DNA of 64,000 nt from Plumapathes pennacea (taxonomy: Eukaryota > Cnidaria > Anthozoa > Antipatharia > Myriopathidae): positions 32,627,295-32,691,294 of the forward strand of contig OZ038463.1 of the NCBI GenBank assembly GCA_964036295.1, given 5' to 3'. Both the position numbers and the translations under genes were made by a program. Shown piece by piece: positions 1-11,412 of the stretch (the stretch's first letter is position 1; every line of letters begins with the position of its first letter). The notes under the pieces were generated by a model. The model searched no databases and was not told the DNA's origin. It worked only from the letters and a program-made list of their open reading frames with translations.

Positions 1-349
1 TGCTCATTTATAAGCACTGAATTAACATTTTGAATAGTCCACATTCTAAAATTCTGTGTTCTATGTTGGAGAATATAAACTGTATTCAATATTGCCTTAA
101 CTCTGTTTGTAGTTATAAATGATATAAAGTTAAATGAATTTAATAATTTATAAAATAGAACTTAAAATCAAAAACTGATAAATTCAGGATGTATACCCTT
201 GTGTATACCGAATAAAATACTCATAGAACATACTATTGAATCACATGGTAATAAAACTTGCCGTCCAACAGCCAGACGTGTGTTACACAACTGATATATG
301 ACAGATATTATACAGTTCTTCACTCATGGAGGAGAGTTATTTTAATTTT

Positions 350-1406
350 CTAATCCTGGGCACACTTGCATCCTATGACCACTTTGCAAAGTTTAAAACC
401 GTCAGAGCTTGGCCGACTTTCGAACACTTTTTTGCACTTGGGGTAACCGTAAACAGTGACGCCACAAGTCCTCGCCGCCGAATCCTTACAAACATGCTGC
501 AAAACAGTTTTACCGAGGCATTTGTTGTAATATAACTCACAACGTTCCACACACGGATGGTCAGTTGATCTCCTGGGCCAAACCTGCGCCTTCAGATCTC
601 CCAAACTGCTCTCGGAGAGGGAATCATCTTGTGATGTCATCAGTGCTAAGTTGTCAATCAGAATCTCATTCAAGTAGTCGTCGCTATCGTACGGTCTTGT
701 GGATACAAGAGCAGTAACACACAGTATCACGAAAGAGGCGACCTAGTAAAAAATCAACTTGAAGTAGGTGAACCATGATCTTGTAATCGCAGGGTCTGGA
801 TCTCTTGAGTTACCGTATTTCCTCGATTAAGCGCCCCCTTTAAATAAGCGTCCACTCTTGATTAAGCGTCACCCCCCCCCCCCCCCCCCCCCCCCAACAA
901 ATGGCATATATATATTTATAGTTATGGCTGATAAAGGAACGCGTTGTATATTGTTAACGTCACATTAAATAGTTACTGTAGCATTTTTTTTACTTCGATT
1001 TTTCCATTTTGATTAGTTGAGTCTTGCACAGCGAAAAAATTTCATGTTTCTGTGTTAAGCACTTTCCACGATTAAGCGCCCACGTAATGTGAAGTAAATA
1101 CGGTATATTCATTAACCCTCAAAATCACTTAATGCGGCTCAGAAATCTCCAGAGTGCAGCCTTAACGTCTTAATTATTAATTGGAGTGTACTTGAAAGTG
1201 TAATTTTTCTCCGTCCATCGACTTTATTGTTATCTCAATTTCTCTGCCTGTTCGACTCACTTATGACTGCCAAGGAAACAGTTTACAATTAAACGAAAAC
1301 AAATTCTCGTCTTTTAAAAGTATCAAATCATCTTCAAATCACTTATCAGAACAACAGTTCAAGTGTTCAAGGACCTTGCTCTTACCTGCACAAAAGTAGT
1401 CTTCAT
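350..1406 (-). CDS. SCR-A1: secreted cysteine-rich prepropeptide, two exons
   Basis: Exon 1 is 1406-1386 (MKTTFVQ, donor gtaag). Exon 2 is 742-350, after an acceptor ending ctag, and the intron is phase 0. The product is 137 residues. The signal peptide spans exons 1-2 (core VASFVILCVTALVS) and is followed by an acidic propeptide and a basic site VWPRRS. The mature domain has eight framework cysteines spaced C-x10-C-x9-C-x7-C-x9-C-x15-C-x5-C-x-C plus one extra cysteine in VERC, and ends GCKCAQD. The family is not recognised; a secreted ligand or effector is inferred. Against its twin SCR-A2 it has Trp in place of the Arg at the fourth residue before the cleavage point, which weakens the furin site. 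Intron 1 contains a MITE (813-1103). The start is set by homology with SCR-A2 and SCR-B; the ORF from 730 alone would cut the signal peptide. Confidence 0.82.
813..1103. mobile_element. MITE in SCR-A1 intron, CCGTATTT ends
   Basis: The terminal inverted repeats begin CCGTATTTCCTCGATTAAGC at the left and, read on the other strand, CCGTATTTACTTCACATTAC at the right. Both lead into TTAAGCGCCC words. It is flanked by TA on each side (811-812 and 1104-1105), the Tc1/mariner-type target. It contains a 24-base C tract (872-895). The equivalent copy in unit B is 14,677-14,982. It has no coding capacity. Confidence 0.7.
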
Positions 1407-1445
1407 TTTTCACCTGACTTCTGCTTCTGATCAGTAATCTTGCTG

Positions 1446-1450
1446 TTATA
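1446..1450 (-). promoter_or_regulatory. Candidate TATA box of SCR-A1
   Basis: On the minus strand the word TTTATAAC lies about 42 bases upstream of the SCR-A1 start codon. The same spacing and word occur upstream of SCR-A2. The leader between it and the ATG shares words with the SCR-B leader (ATTACTG then TCAGAA), which supports it being transcribed. The implied 5' leader is very short, so this remains a candidate. Confidence 0.35.
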
Positions 1451-2330
1451 AAGAGCTAGTGTAAACTCTACAAGTCTGTGAAAACTTTCGTTGGTCATTG
1501 TACTTATATACACTACATTAATCCAAATGGTTAAATTTAGTTCGCGTGTAATAGGATGAGGTGGATGAGTGCGCAGGATGAGCTGAGACTTTGTATAAAT
1601 TAAGTTTCTCCGCGTTACAGTTGGCGACACGTGCTAGTCAATTTCAACTTCTATAGCGTTCTATAGTGACTGAATCAATTTTTACCTAACTAAAATAGAA
1701 ATGTTTATCTTCGATTGCTTTTCAATACGACTCATTATTCAACACTACGATTACAAGATGCTTGTTTTTGAATCGCAGAAGTCAAAGAAACACAATGAAA
1801 TTATGTTTTCACGCTTCAGCGCGCGCGAGAAAGCCATTGCAAAGTCAACTGTCCAAAACCAGCGAATTAGGAATCAAGTTGAGATTCAAGATCACAGTCA
1901 CTTTTATTTGAACCTTGTGGTGTGACTAATCTTTGTTATAAATGCCCTTTGAAGGCAAGAAAAGTTCTATTCAACAAAAACTGTTTCACTTATAATTCAT
2001 AACATATCACCAAGAAATCTGGAGACAAGATCGTTGTCGTTGAATACCGATGTTCAAGCACGTAAGTTGGTGCCGACAACTGAAGGAAAAAACTTGCGTG
2101 AAAGAAGAAGTCAAAGGAAGACGTTACAAAAACATAACCGGTAAGTACTTGGATGTATTTGCTCCATAGTTCACATCGAAATGCTCAGCTTCTTTAGCTA
2201 AAAAGTCACTCAACTATGTTTGTTTCATTATTTGCAGCGAGCTTGCTCGCGTAGCCACACGTCATCCATGCAACTCCACGCTAAATATCCTTGTTTTGTA
2301 ACCAATCAGAACGCGATTTTTCTTTGACTT

Positions 2331-3250
2331 ATGCGATTCCATTGAAAATGAAGTTGCGGTGACTGTTTGAAACTTTGCATAATAATTACTGACCAATTAT
2401 AGTACATGAAAGAAATAAGATAAAAAATGGGGTCGACATTCGACAGCTTTTCGAGAGGAAACTGTGGCTTGATTCCGAAATGTTTTCGATTTCGGCCTGG
2501 TTTTCCTCTGCACAGAGCTTTCAGGCGGCTCGCCCAAGCTTTTGGAGAGGAAACTTTAGCGTATTTATTCCGAAATGTGAGAGAAATGTTTTCGAATTTC
2601 TCGGCCTGGTTTTATTCACCGCGGAAACATTTGAAAAACTATGGCCGCGGTTACGCGGTTAAGCTTGCGGAGTAAAGTAGTCCGTAGGAGTGATGCTTTT
2701 ATTATCCCAACATCCACGTCTTGCTGAAGTAAACGCGCTCAAATTTCGGACCCTGCTGAGAATTTTGGCACCTTCAATGCTAGATACAGCAGGAGGGCGA
2801 AAGAGTGAAGCTCGTCATGATGGCGGCTAATGCGAAAGTCGATTATCTCCAGTTCCACAGTTGGACATCTATTTTCTCGCGAAGAAGAGGTTTGTCCGAC
2901 ATTTTTTTTTTTTTTTTTTTTTTACGCTTTGGGTTGTTTTTCACGCTAATTTAGGCATTTAAACATTTAAAACAGCCAATCAGGAAACTGGAAAGACCGG
3001 GTACTGCCCGCCACAATGTGCGCCCGCGGCAGTTTTTCCCGCCCAAAATCGCGGGTAGCAGTTTGTTTACCAAACGTTCAATTATCTGAAGTATACCGGA
3101 TTGCGATCAATCACTGCGATCGCTCAGAAAAGTGTTCAGAGACCGCTAGATTGCTACAATCACTGCGATTGCCGAAAAACTGTTCTGAGATGGCACTGAT
3201 TATTGGAAACAGCATGCCGCGAATGAAAAAGCTGAAATGTTTTAAATGTT
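2331..3250. repeat. About 0.9 kb direct repeat, copy 1
   Basis: It starts GATTCCATTGAAAATGAAGT and runs through a conserved stretch with ATGATGGCGGCTAATGCG to the end of an ORF beginning MCARGSFSRPKSRVAV. The same order of sequence recurs at 5,240-6,030. Copy 1 has an additional internal stretch near 2,460-2,560 and a long T run near 2,903. The shared ORF is open in both copies, but no known domain was seen. It is probably a dispersed repeat that includes a promoter-like, CCAAT-containing segment. Confidence 0.7.
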
Positions 3251-4899
3251 TGATTTCGTCTCGGCATCTGACATTCAACCAGGACAATGACGATTTTTTC
3301 CTCTCCTACACGGCTCGCCCGGGGTGTCTCTCGAAAACTAAGACCTAAGACCTCAAAAAATATCAAGAGACCCCCAAATATACGCTAAACGATTTGATCG
3401 TTTCTTCTTCTAATTGCTTTTACGGGAAGCTGGTTGTGGGGAGACTTCAAACAAGGCAGTAGCCATTTCGCACATCACGAGCCAGAAGTGCACATTTCCT
3501 CCTTCGCAGCAGGGCCTCATGATTGCTACCGTTCTGTGGATTTCGACCATTGTAAACACGGACTTTGTTTCCACTTTGTTCTAATGTAGTACTATGCAAA
3601 TACTAAATTTGCACGTTTTTCATTGGATATGATGTTTGATTTCGTCTCGGCATCTGACATTCAACCAGGACAATGACTAACCACAAGATTCATTGTGGTT
3701 TTCGGTACAAGAGAAACCGCATATTTTCCGTTGTTTGCGGTATTTTGGTGCCCACGCATCACATTAGCAGCATAATAATGTAGTTTACAAAAGCTTAGGA
3801 ATTTCCGCCTTTAATTCTGATGGAACTTCGACTAAACAAACGCTTCGTCATTTGACTCACTCTTTATTCTGTTTGCAGAATATTGAAATATGTCAACGAG
3901 GAATAATAGAAAAAAAGTCGACAATAAAGTATGACAAACATGTAGGTAGCACTTTACTACAAAGGCAGGTAACAGTTGATATACCAAGGCAGGCTACCTT
4001 TCAGCACTTTGAGGCCCTAATTTGACTGACCACGGGTATGAATAGATACATTAGATAGAAATAGAAAAATAGATGGACCGACGCTAGTCAGCCAGATAAA
4101 TTCACAAATAAACTGCTACACAAGATCAGACAGAATATACTATGCTAATCAGCGGCACCTTGACTCGCAAGGAATAATACTGCAATAAAATATGTTGTTA
4201 CAGAGTTACTATGGACTCCTTAAATATGTTTCAATTCAAGGATATGGCTAGCATAACTTATCGTCTTCAATGATTTCAAAACAGACAGAAATCTTCATGC
4301 AACCGCAAAACATTTCGGCAATTACATTTTAGAAACGGTGAAATTTGTCTTGGCGACTGCTCGATTTTCACCGAATGAACTTTGCTTTTCCTTCCTGATA
4401 ATGTATCTCATTTTTAAGGCTTAATTTGTACTTTGTTGTGCTTTTCTTCATCCGCCATTAATCAAACTTAAAAACGTTAGCCTTACGTTTTCAAGTTTTG
4501 CAAGCTGAGAGCACCGCGCGTCACAGCTCATGACAGAGCCTCAGTCTTTAATTCGCAGAGAAATACGGAAGTGATCAAGCAGTGTCAGAATCATTTCGAA
4601 CTTTACTATGTGGACATTTGTTGTTTCTGATTTAATACTAGTGCTGGCGCGCTTTTCGTTTTTATATGACAGTTACAGATATGATTTGATGTACCATCTT
4701 AAGTTTGTTGGCTGACTCTTAAGTTACTTACCGAAACTTCAAGCAACCAGCATCAATTGATGTCTTCAGTCTTGTTTTGCGTTGTTGTTTGGGTTTGCGT
4801 GCTTTACACTTTTACTTGGTCCAATCAGAGGTAACATATTGTACTGACTTAATGACTATTATGTTGATGTACTAGGAAACTGTTTGTCTGTTTCCTTTA

Positions 4900-5172
4900 G
4901 GCCCTTGTCAAACGGTCACAACAGTTGTTTCAACGTTCTCTCAACATTGTTGAGACATGTTGAGAGATGTTGAGAACGTGCCGTGTCAAACGGCCTCAAA
5001 ATTTCTAGAACAAAAGAAATGTTGAGACGATGTCAAGGCAAAGTTTAAACAAAACCCAAACTCTTCTTACGTGTCTCAACAATGTTGAGAGGGGGTGTCA
5101 AACGGCCTCAACACCGGCTCTTAACAATGTTGAGAGAATGTTGAGACAAATGTTGTGACTGTTTGACAGGGC
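4900..5172. mobile_element. MITE with repeated CTCAACA/TGTTGAG palindromes
   Basis: The ends are inverted repeats: left GGCCCTTGTCAAACGGTCAC, right (other strand) GCCCTGTCAAACAGTCACAA. TTA flanks both sides (4,897-4,899 and 5,173-5,175), a PIF/Harbinger-like target. The interior carries many copies of the near-palindrome CTCAACAATGTTGAG. No ORF is present, so it is non-autonomous. Confidence 0.75.
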
Positions 5173-5239
5173 TTAAAGGTTCTCACGCATCACATAAAAA
5201 TAGCTACAATGTAGTTCATAAAGCTTCTGGAATAACGCC

Positions 5240-6030
5240 TTAGGGTGATTCCATTGAAAATGAAGTTGCGGTGACTGTTTGAAACTTTGCATAATAATTA
5301 CTGGCCGATTATAGTACATGAAAGAAATAAGATAAAAAATGGGGTCGACATTCGCCAGCTTTTCGAGAGGAAACTTTAGCGTATTCATTCCGAAATGTGA
5401 GCGAAATGTTTTTGAATTTCTCGGCCTGATTTTATTCACCGCGGAAACATTTGAAAAACTGTGGCCGCGGTTACGCGGTTAAGCTTGCGGAGTAAAGTAG
5501 TCCGTAGGAGTGACGCTTTTCACGTCTTGCTGAAGTGAACGCGCTCAGATATCGGACCCTCCTGAGAATTTTAGTACCTTCAATGTTAGATACAGCAGGA
5601 GGGCGAAAGAGTGAAGCTCGTCATGATGGCGGCTAATGCGAAAGTCGATTATCTCCAGTTGCACAGTTGGACATCTACTTTCTCGCAAAGAAGAGGTTTG
5701 TCCGACATGTTTTTACGCTTTGGGTTGTTTTTCACGCTAATTGAGGCATTTAAACATTTAAAACAGCCAATCAGGAAACTGGAAAGGCCCGGGTACTTAT
5801 GTGCGCCCGCGGCAGCTTTTCCCGCCCAAAATCGCGGGTAGCAGTTTGTTTACCAAACGTTCAATTATCTGAAGTATACCGGATTGCGATCAATTACTGC
5901 GATCGCTCAGAAAAGTGTTCAGAGACCGCTGGATTGCTACAATCACTGCGATTTCCGAAAAACTGTTCTGAGATCGTAGTGATTATTGGAAACAGCATGC
6001 CGCGAATGAAAAAGCTGAAATGTTTTAAAG
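5240..6030. repeat. About 0.9 kb direct repeat, copy 2
   Basis: This is a direct-orientation copy of 2,331-3,250 with scattered substitutions and without the extra internal segment of copy 1. After about 6,029 the two copies part company, copy 2 continuing into GCGACCGGTGACACGCACGG. The unrecognised ORF starting MCARGSFSRPKSRVAV is kept (5,799 onward). Confidence 0.7.
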
Positions 6031-6884
6031 CGACCGGTGACACGCACGGTCAGTTTTGTAAAACTTGGTGCTGTAGTTTAATTGCAAATTCTATGCTGAA
6101 GTTAGAAGAAAGGATGAACAAGTCTTATACAATTTAGCGGTATTAAAACAGCTCCTGCTTTGCTGGACAGAGTTTCCTTGTCCGTTCTTGAACAACCGTA
6201 TTTATGCGCCACGATTTGCGACGTCTCTTTCAAAGCTCCACTAAATTCCCAAAACAAATCCTGAACTCACCTTGCAGGATGGTTACACAAGGCTACACAG
6301 TTTGTTTTAAACAACTTGGTCGATCGCCAGGGCCGATCAGAGGGAGCTAGAGCCGATCGCGAGTAGCATCGAACCTTGCTTCACTAAACGTGCGTATCGA
6401 ATGATTGTGCGGCTAAATTCAACAAAACACATCTTTATAATCCAAAAACGCAAGAGATACAAAGTGCCGAGGGTTACCATTAAGTTTGTTCAGAAGAATG
6501 ACCTTTCTCGTAGTAAGAACCGATTGAACAGCTTCGATATTTCAACAACTTCGAGGCAAAACGGTCAGCTACTCTCATCCAGTATGCCGTTTTCAGCTTG
6601 TCTGCCATACTGTTGTCTCTTAGACGTGTCTTGCATCTTTACATCGGAAAAACGCAAGAAGTACATATGGACAGCTACTGATTTTGTGTTAGTATTTTTG
6701 GTATCCTTGTATTATAAGAGAATCCGGTTGAACAGCTTGCTATTTAGTCTCTAGTTCAAAGGTACGATAATTTTTGTGTCCATCTCCATAGTAAAGTCTC
6801 TTGTTTAGTTTACACTGAAAGCCAAATAAATTGCAGCCCCTAATGCACATGCGTGTCCGCTATTTCTGGCCATGCTGTGTTCGG

Positions 6885-7036
6885 ATATTGTCAATAAACA
6901 GCATTAGCTCGTCAGGCGGGGGTTATTGACTAAAAACGTCCGCTCACGAGCGGACGTTATTCGGTCATGTGTCACGATTCTACCAATCACGCGCGGGAGG
7001 AAATATTTGATGGGTCATAAAGTATACATATCGTGC
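6885..7036. repeat. Dispersed repeat shared with tetraspanin intron 2
   Basis: The stretch from CGGATATTGTCAATAAAC to GAAATATTTGATGGGTCATA is found again at about 61,395-61,507 in the same orientation with few changes. Here it has gained a small perfect hairpin, ACGTCCGCTCACGAGCGGACG (about 6,929-6,949, centre GCTCACGAGC), which the other copy lacks. Confidence 0.65.
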
Positions 7037-7168
7037 ATTTTATTCAAATTATTAGATTATATAAAATAACCATGGTACTACGCGCGTTCTGATTGGCTAA
7101 GCAACCGTGTAAGATGAGAGTATATCACACGCTGACGTTATACGTGATGTACTTTATTGACTAATTAT

Positions 7169-8059
7169 TTTATCCCCGAGCGAAATATAATGTTCGTCTG
7201 TCAGTCAGTCTGGCGTACGACCAGGCCCAGAATGCAGTGAGAGCACCTCACAAAGGATCGGTCACGCGTGACCGACAGAAACAAAAGCGATGAAACGACT
7301 GCAAAGAGAACAGCGCGTGAATGCCGATCAAGAGCGACATGAACAGAACACCGCTTGAAAGGGAATTGGTAACTTCAGGAGAAAAAGCGGGCAAAATTGA
7401 TATTCTATCCCGTATCTTGTGACCCGATCATTTTAAGAAAATAATAAAATCTGCATGTTGATTGTTTTCTCTCGAAGCGTTGTTTTAATACCGACTTCTG
7501 TCGCCAGTTTCGGCTAGCGTATTTGCTCAGAGCAGTCGGAACCTAGGGTTTTAAATGATTTAGTCAGTCTTTTTTCTTTCAAGATCAAAACTGTGACTGT
7601 CTATTCGAGAAATGCTACAATCTGACACGCGGTTATTGCAACGAGAATCATTCACAAGCTCTTTGAAGTATGATTAGATTTGAAGCCCGTGTATAATTTG
7701 AAGTAAACCGTTCAAATTTTTATTTCATTCTGGGAAAAATCATGCTGTTTTGATCGGGTTCACATGGAAAACAATTCATTTAATTAAGTATGCATGTCTC
7801 AGAGTCCAGTACACGCATTAGTAAAAAAAAAAGGAAATTGCACAAAAAGCCTATTTAGTTGTATTGCCTAGAAATTCAAAACTGTAAAATTAGTGTTCCT
7901 TTTTTTCCGTGTCACGGCGGCCGACCAACTTCACAATTCAAGTACTAAATGCTTGAGAATGTGCCCCGCAGACTTCTGCATGAATTAATTTGGATGTCGA
8001 CCGTGAGAAGTACCTATAGCGCGTCACGCAATCGATTTTTTTTTCTACGCGAAAGTATA
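7169..8059. other. Unit A-specific spacer, nothing recognised
   Basis: DNA absent from unit B, starting right after the shared block at 7,040-7,168. A 30-base word at about 7,223-7,252 (CCAGGCCCAGAATGCA and on) recurs just inside SCR-C intron 1 at about 38,392. No gene or inverted-repeat element could be defined before the MITE at 8,060. Confidence 0.5.
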
Positions 8060-8433
8060 AGGCCCTGTTTACATGGAAGGAGGGTAACCCTTCCAGGAGG
8101 GACACCCTCCTAGAAGGGTCACCCTTCTCTATTGAAATTCCTCGTTCCGTTTACATGATCGGTAGGGTCACCCTAGGAGGAGGGTTACCCTATCTTCTTG
8201 CTAGGGTTACCCTCCCAGTAGGGACAACTTTTGGCCATGTAAACACTCGAGGGAGGGTTACCCTCCCAGGGGGGCTAAGTTTAGCGGTGCCAGGTTACTA
8301 TCTCAAATTTCGCGACCGCGTGATTCCTTTCAGACTCTTGGCGAGATAACCCTAGGGATAACGCTTGGCATGTAAAGGGGGCTATCTTCTGACCCTTCTT
8401 GGACGGTGTCCCCCATCCATGTAAACAGGGCCT
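8060..8433. mobile_element. MITE with an array of AGGGTNACCCT palindromes
   Basis: The termini are inverted repeats AGGCCCTGTTTACATGGA, with TA on both sides (8,058-8,059 and 8,434-8,435). The interior contains about seven variants of the short palindrome AGGGTNACCCT in differing flanks. It has no ORF, which points to a non-autonomous element. Same architecture as the elements at 4,900, 11,818, 16,883 and 45,432, but a different palindrome core. Confidence 0.8.
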
Positions 8434-9930
8434 TACACACTCCTTTTTTTATTTTTATTTTTTTTTTCCTTTCTTGGCGTGCAGCACTTGATTCGAAGAA
8501 ATGGTTGCGTCAAAACTTCAGTAAAGCAAAGGCTGCTTTTGTTGAGCAGTACCAAAGTAATAGTCGCCAGAGCGAGGGGGTATCTGCGATTATCGTATTT
8601 CTAGTAAAAGAAATATGTAAAGCATTCCCGTGTAATGGCTTCCTTTACGCTATTCGCGTGTTCTCCCAACTTCCTGCGTTATATAGTTTTGAGATTGTCC
8701 CATGTACAGCTAAAAGGCAAGGGAAGTTGATCAGTTTGAGTATTGTGAGGTGCCGAACTCCTTTAACATTCAGACAAATGCAAATTCATAATGTAGGTGA
8801 ATCGAGGTTTTGGCGCTGAAGCCTTTGATCAGCCGAGAGATTAACTTCACAGAGGGCAACACAATCATGCCTTTTCAGTACTGAGTACGGTTCAACATAT
8901 AACCGATTGACGAAGGGCCACAGTTTTTACATACTATATTACTATTTATTCACTGCCAGCTATCAAAACAGCCCCACTGGCCCAAACCCTAAACTATATA
9001 CAATAACCCCGGACGTCTGCCACACCTCAATTAAGTGATGGGCAAATTCGTACAGTATTTTATCGTGATTCGATTGAAGTTGTCAACCAGAATAAGCTCT
9101 CAAATTGACCCATGATTGTGATCAGCGACGGGGACTTCTGATTGAATAAAACATACCTCACGACTCGAATTGTTTGTACAACAACTGCAAACTTTATGTT
9201 TTTACACTAAACTGGGTTTTGAGACTCGCACGTGCAAAGGAAGAAGAAGCTTGGCATACCTATACTGCATGGCAGTGTGAGGAAATGTAATCTATGCATC
9301 GAGTCAGCGGCGGACTGAGCGGAAAGCACACATAAACGGGCCGACTGAAGTGACGTGGATTACCAGATATTTACTAGATATGTCGATTAATTGACACGTT
9401 TTGGTGTAACTGAATACTGATTAATTTCTTCATTGCCATATTCTCATTCTCATTCTCAGGCCCGCTAATTCACTCCTGAATGATGAACTTCTATTTTGTT
9501 CTTCAATTTTTCACCAGAAACATTATGATATAGCTGGAGAATTTGCCATGTTGACAGCTTGCTTAAATGAAAACTTACTGGACTATCGATTCTCACTAAA
9601 TCTCTCACACCAGTCTTGTTAAATGGCTGGGAGAATTTGTATATGAACTGAGGAGTGAAGTGTATGACTAGTTTACGAGTACAGCTAGTGAAGTTATTTT
9701 GTCCTAAAAGGTCGTTCTCGTTTTGTGGTCTACATAAATCAATTAATTTTTTACCACAGCACACTAGTTTCTCGCTCTCTGATTGGTCGATTAACCGTGG
9801 TAAATAAGAGTCCAGACAACAATGCTGACGCCAGCTGACGCCAGCATGTCACGCTTTGCAGCGAAATACAACGAAACTTTCTTGTATATTTCTAAATATT
9901 GTGGTAAAAAACAAATTTCCACTGGTTTGC

Positions 9931-10085
9931 CGAGGTGTGGACTCTTATTTACCACGATTTACGTTCTCATCACATGGTCAAAAATGTTGTGGACTCACGA
10001 GGCGCTTCGCCTCGTGAGTCCACAACAAATTTTGACCATGTGATGAGAACGTAAATCGTGGTAAATAAGAGTCCACACCACGGTA
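9931..10085. repeat. Long near-perfect hairpin, unit A
   Basis: Two arms of about 75 bases pair around the centre GAGGCGCTTCGCCTC (centre about 10,006), leaving a three-base loop. The outer arm words are GGTGTGGACTCTTATTTACC on the left and GGTAAATAAGAGTCCACACC on the right. The same hairpin is in unit B at about 19,193-19,348. An additional partial copy of the arm word (GTGGTAAATAAGAGTCCA) lies at about 9,798. This suggests a foldback element. Confidence 0.8.
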
Positions 10086-11141
10086 AACCCGTGAGAATTT
10101 ATTAAATTTATCACAGATAATATAAAACCACTGGGTATTCTTTAACCAGCCGTAAGAAAAACAGAAAACAAAAGAAATACAATTAGTCGTTGCCAAAGCA
10201 CACTTATCTTTTGCTTTCGCATCTCAGTGATTGAGGCAAACATATCTAAACTATCAGGTAACTTAATCAATATTGACCGGGGAAAATGTCCTGATGTCAA
10301 CTGGGGGCAGAACACGTGGGCGTAGGACAAAATCACGCCAAGCGGAACATGCGACGCAAGCAATATTAATAAATTAAGTTAATGCAATCGCTCAATTTCT
10401 ACTTCAGAGAAATTTTTTAAATTCTCTACATAGACTCCTTTTGTGTGTCAGATTCGAATTTATATTTAGAAAATGGGGGTCACGAACCCCGTTTAGCTGC
10501 TATTGTGGCTAATATATCACGCGCTTTTTGCCCGAATAGAACAGTTTACATACCAGCTTTAACCAAAATTCCAAAAGAACTGTTCCACAGAGCTTTTTTC
10601 TTTTTTCTTCAAAAGGCAGATCTCACATATAGAGACTTATACCCAAAAATTCAGGGTAGGTGGCACCGAACCAATTTTTGCGTTATTCCTGTGTGTTTCC
10701 GAAATTCACCTTATCGCACGGCGGCCATGTTGGATTGACGTCATAGTTTGTACCACAAAAAAACGATGTGGGGTGTAGGGCATGCACGAAACTCTGTTGT
10801 GTTTCTTTATGTAAAAATGTCACGAAAAACATAAAAGATCTTGTAAGTTTCACAGTTGTTAAAAATGACAGAAAGTTAGTAAAACCACGCTCATGCGCGA
10901 AAAACAAACGCGCATCGCATTACCTTAACTAATCTACAATGCAACAATAAGACAACATAAGAAGAAAATTGAAGAAGATAAAAAATAAAATCACAGTGCA
11001 AATACTATAGTTCGATTCAGTAGAAAAAAGCAGAAGCAACATGTGTTGGGTTTACTATTTGTGAATGATAGATATTTTGCCTCATAAAAAAATCGGCAGT
11101 TTCAGCTTGCCCTGCTTTCGTGTAAACTTACGATTACACGT

Positions 11142-11333
11142 AGCCCACACGGTTTAATGACGTCACAACCAAACTCATCAAAAGCGTAAGTAAGGGCCGT
11201 TTCTGTTATCTGACCGATTTTTAGAATAAGAGTTTTTATCTTCACGCGTAAAACGTGATTTTAACGGATTCCCATGCAAATCCATATAAAACGATCGCGA
11301 TCGGTGCCGTGACGTCAAAAGACCGCGTGGGCT
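11142..11333. mobile_element. MITE overlapping the SCR-B1 promoter
   Basis: The inverted ends are AGCCCACACGGTTTAATGAC on the left and, on the other strand, AGCCCACGCGGTCTTTTGAC on the right. Each continues into a TGACGTCAC word. The element ends 79 bases before the SCR-B1 start codon and contains the TATAAA at 11,285. The equivalent in unit B is 20,415-20,607. It supplies two CRE-like TGACGTCA sites (11,158 and 11,310). Confidence 0.65.
11285..11290 (+). promoter_or_regulatory. Candidate TATA box and CRE-like site of SCR-B1
   Basis: TATAAA lies 128 bases upstream of the start codon, with TGACGTCA at 11,310-11,317 just downstream of it. Unit B keeps TATAAA at 20,559-20,564 at exactly the same distance. 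Both motifs lie inside the inverted-repeat element at 11,142-11,333. A transcription start about 30 bases downstream is inferred. Confidence 0.45.
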
Positions 11334-11412
11334 CACTGGGCTGCCTGCATTGCACCAGCTTAAGTAAAATACAAATTACTGTCAATCAGAACTGAACCTG
11401 AAGAGTGAAAAG

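Larger units (their letters stand above)
1765..7040. other. Unit A-specific repeat-rich DNA, no supported gene
   Basis: This stretch is absent from unit B. It holds a direct repeat pair (2,331-3,250 and 5,240-6,030), a MITE (4,900-5,172), a 42-base repeat of part of the first copy (3,248-3,289 and 3,631-3,675) and a dispersed repeat at the right edge (6,885-7,036). Short ORFs within it have no recognisable domain and no splice context that I can defend. Confidence 0.6.

Noticed and set aside
9465-9764. 99-residue ORF conserved in both duplicate units (also 18,728-19,027)
   Set aside because: Only one silent difference between copies, too little to show selection, and no recognisable domain or splice context.
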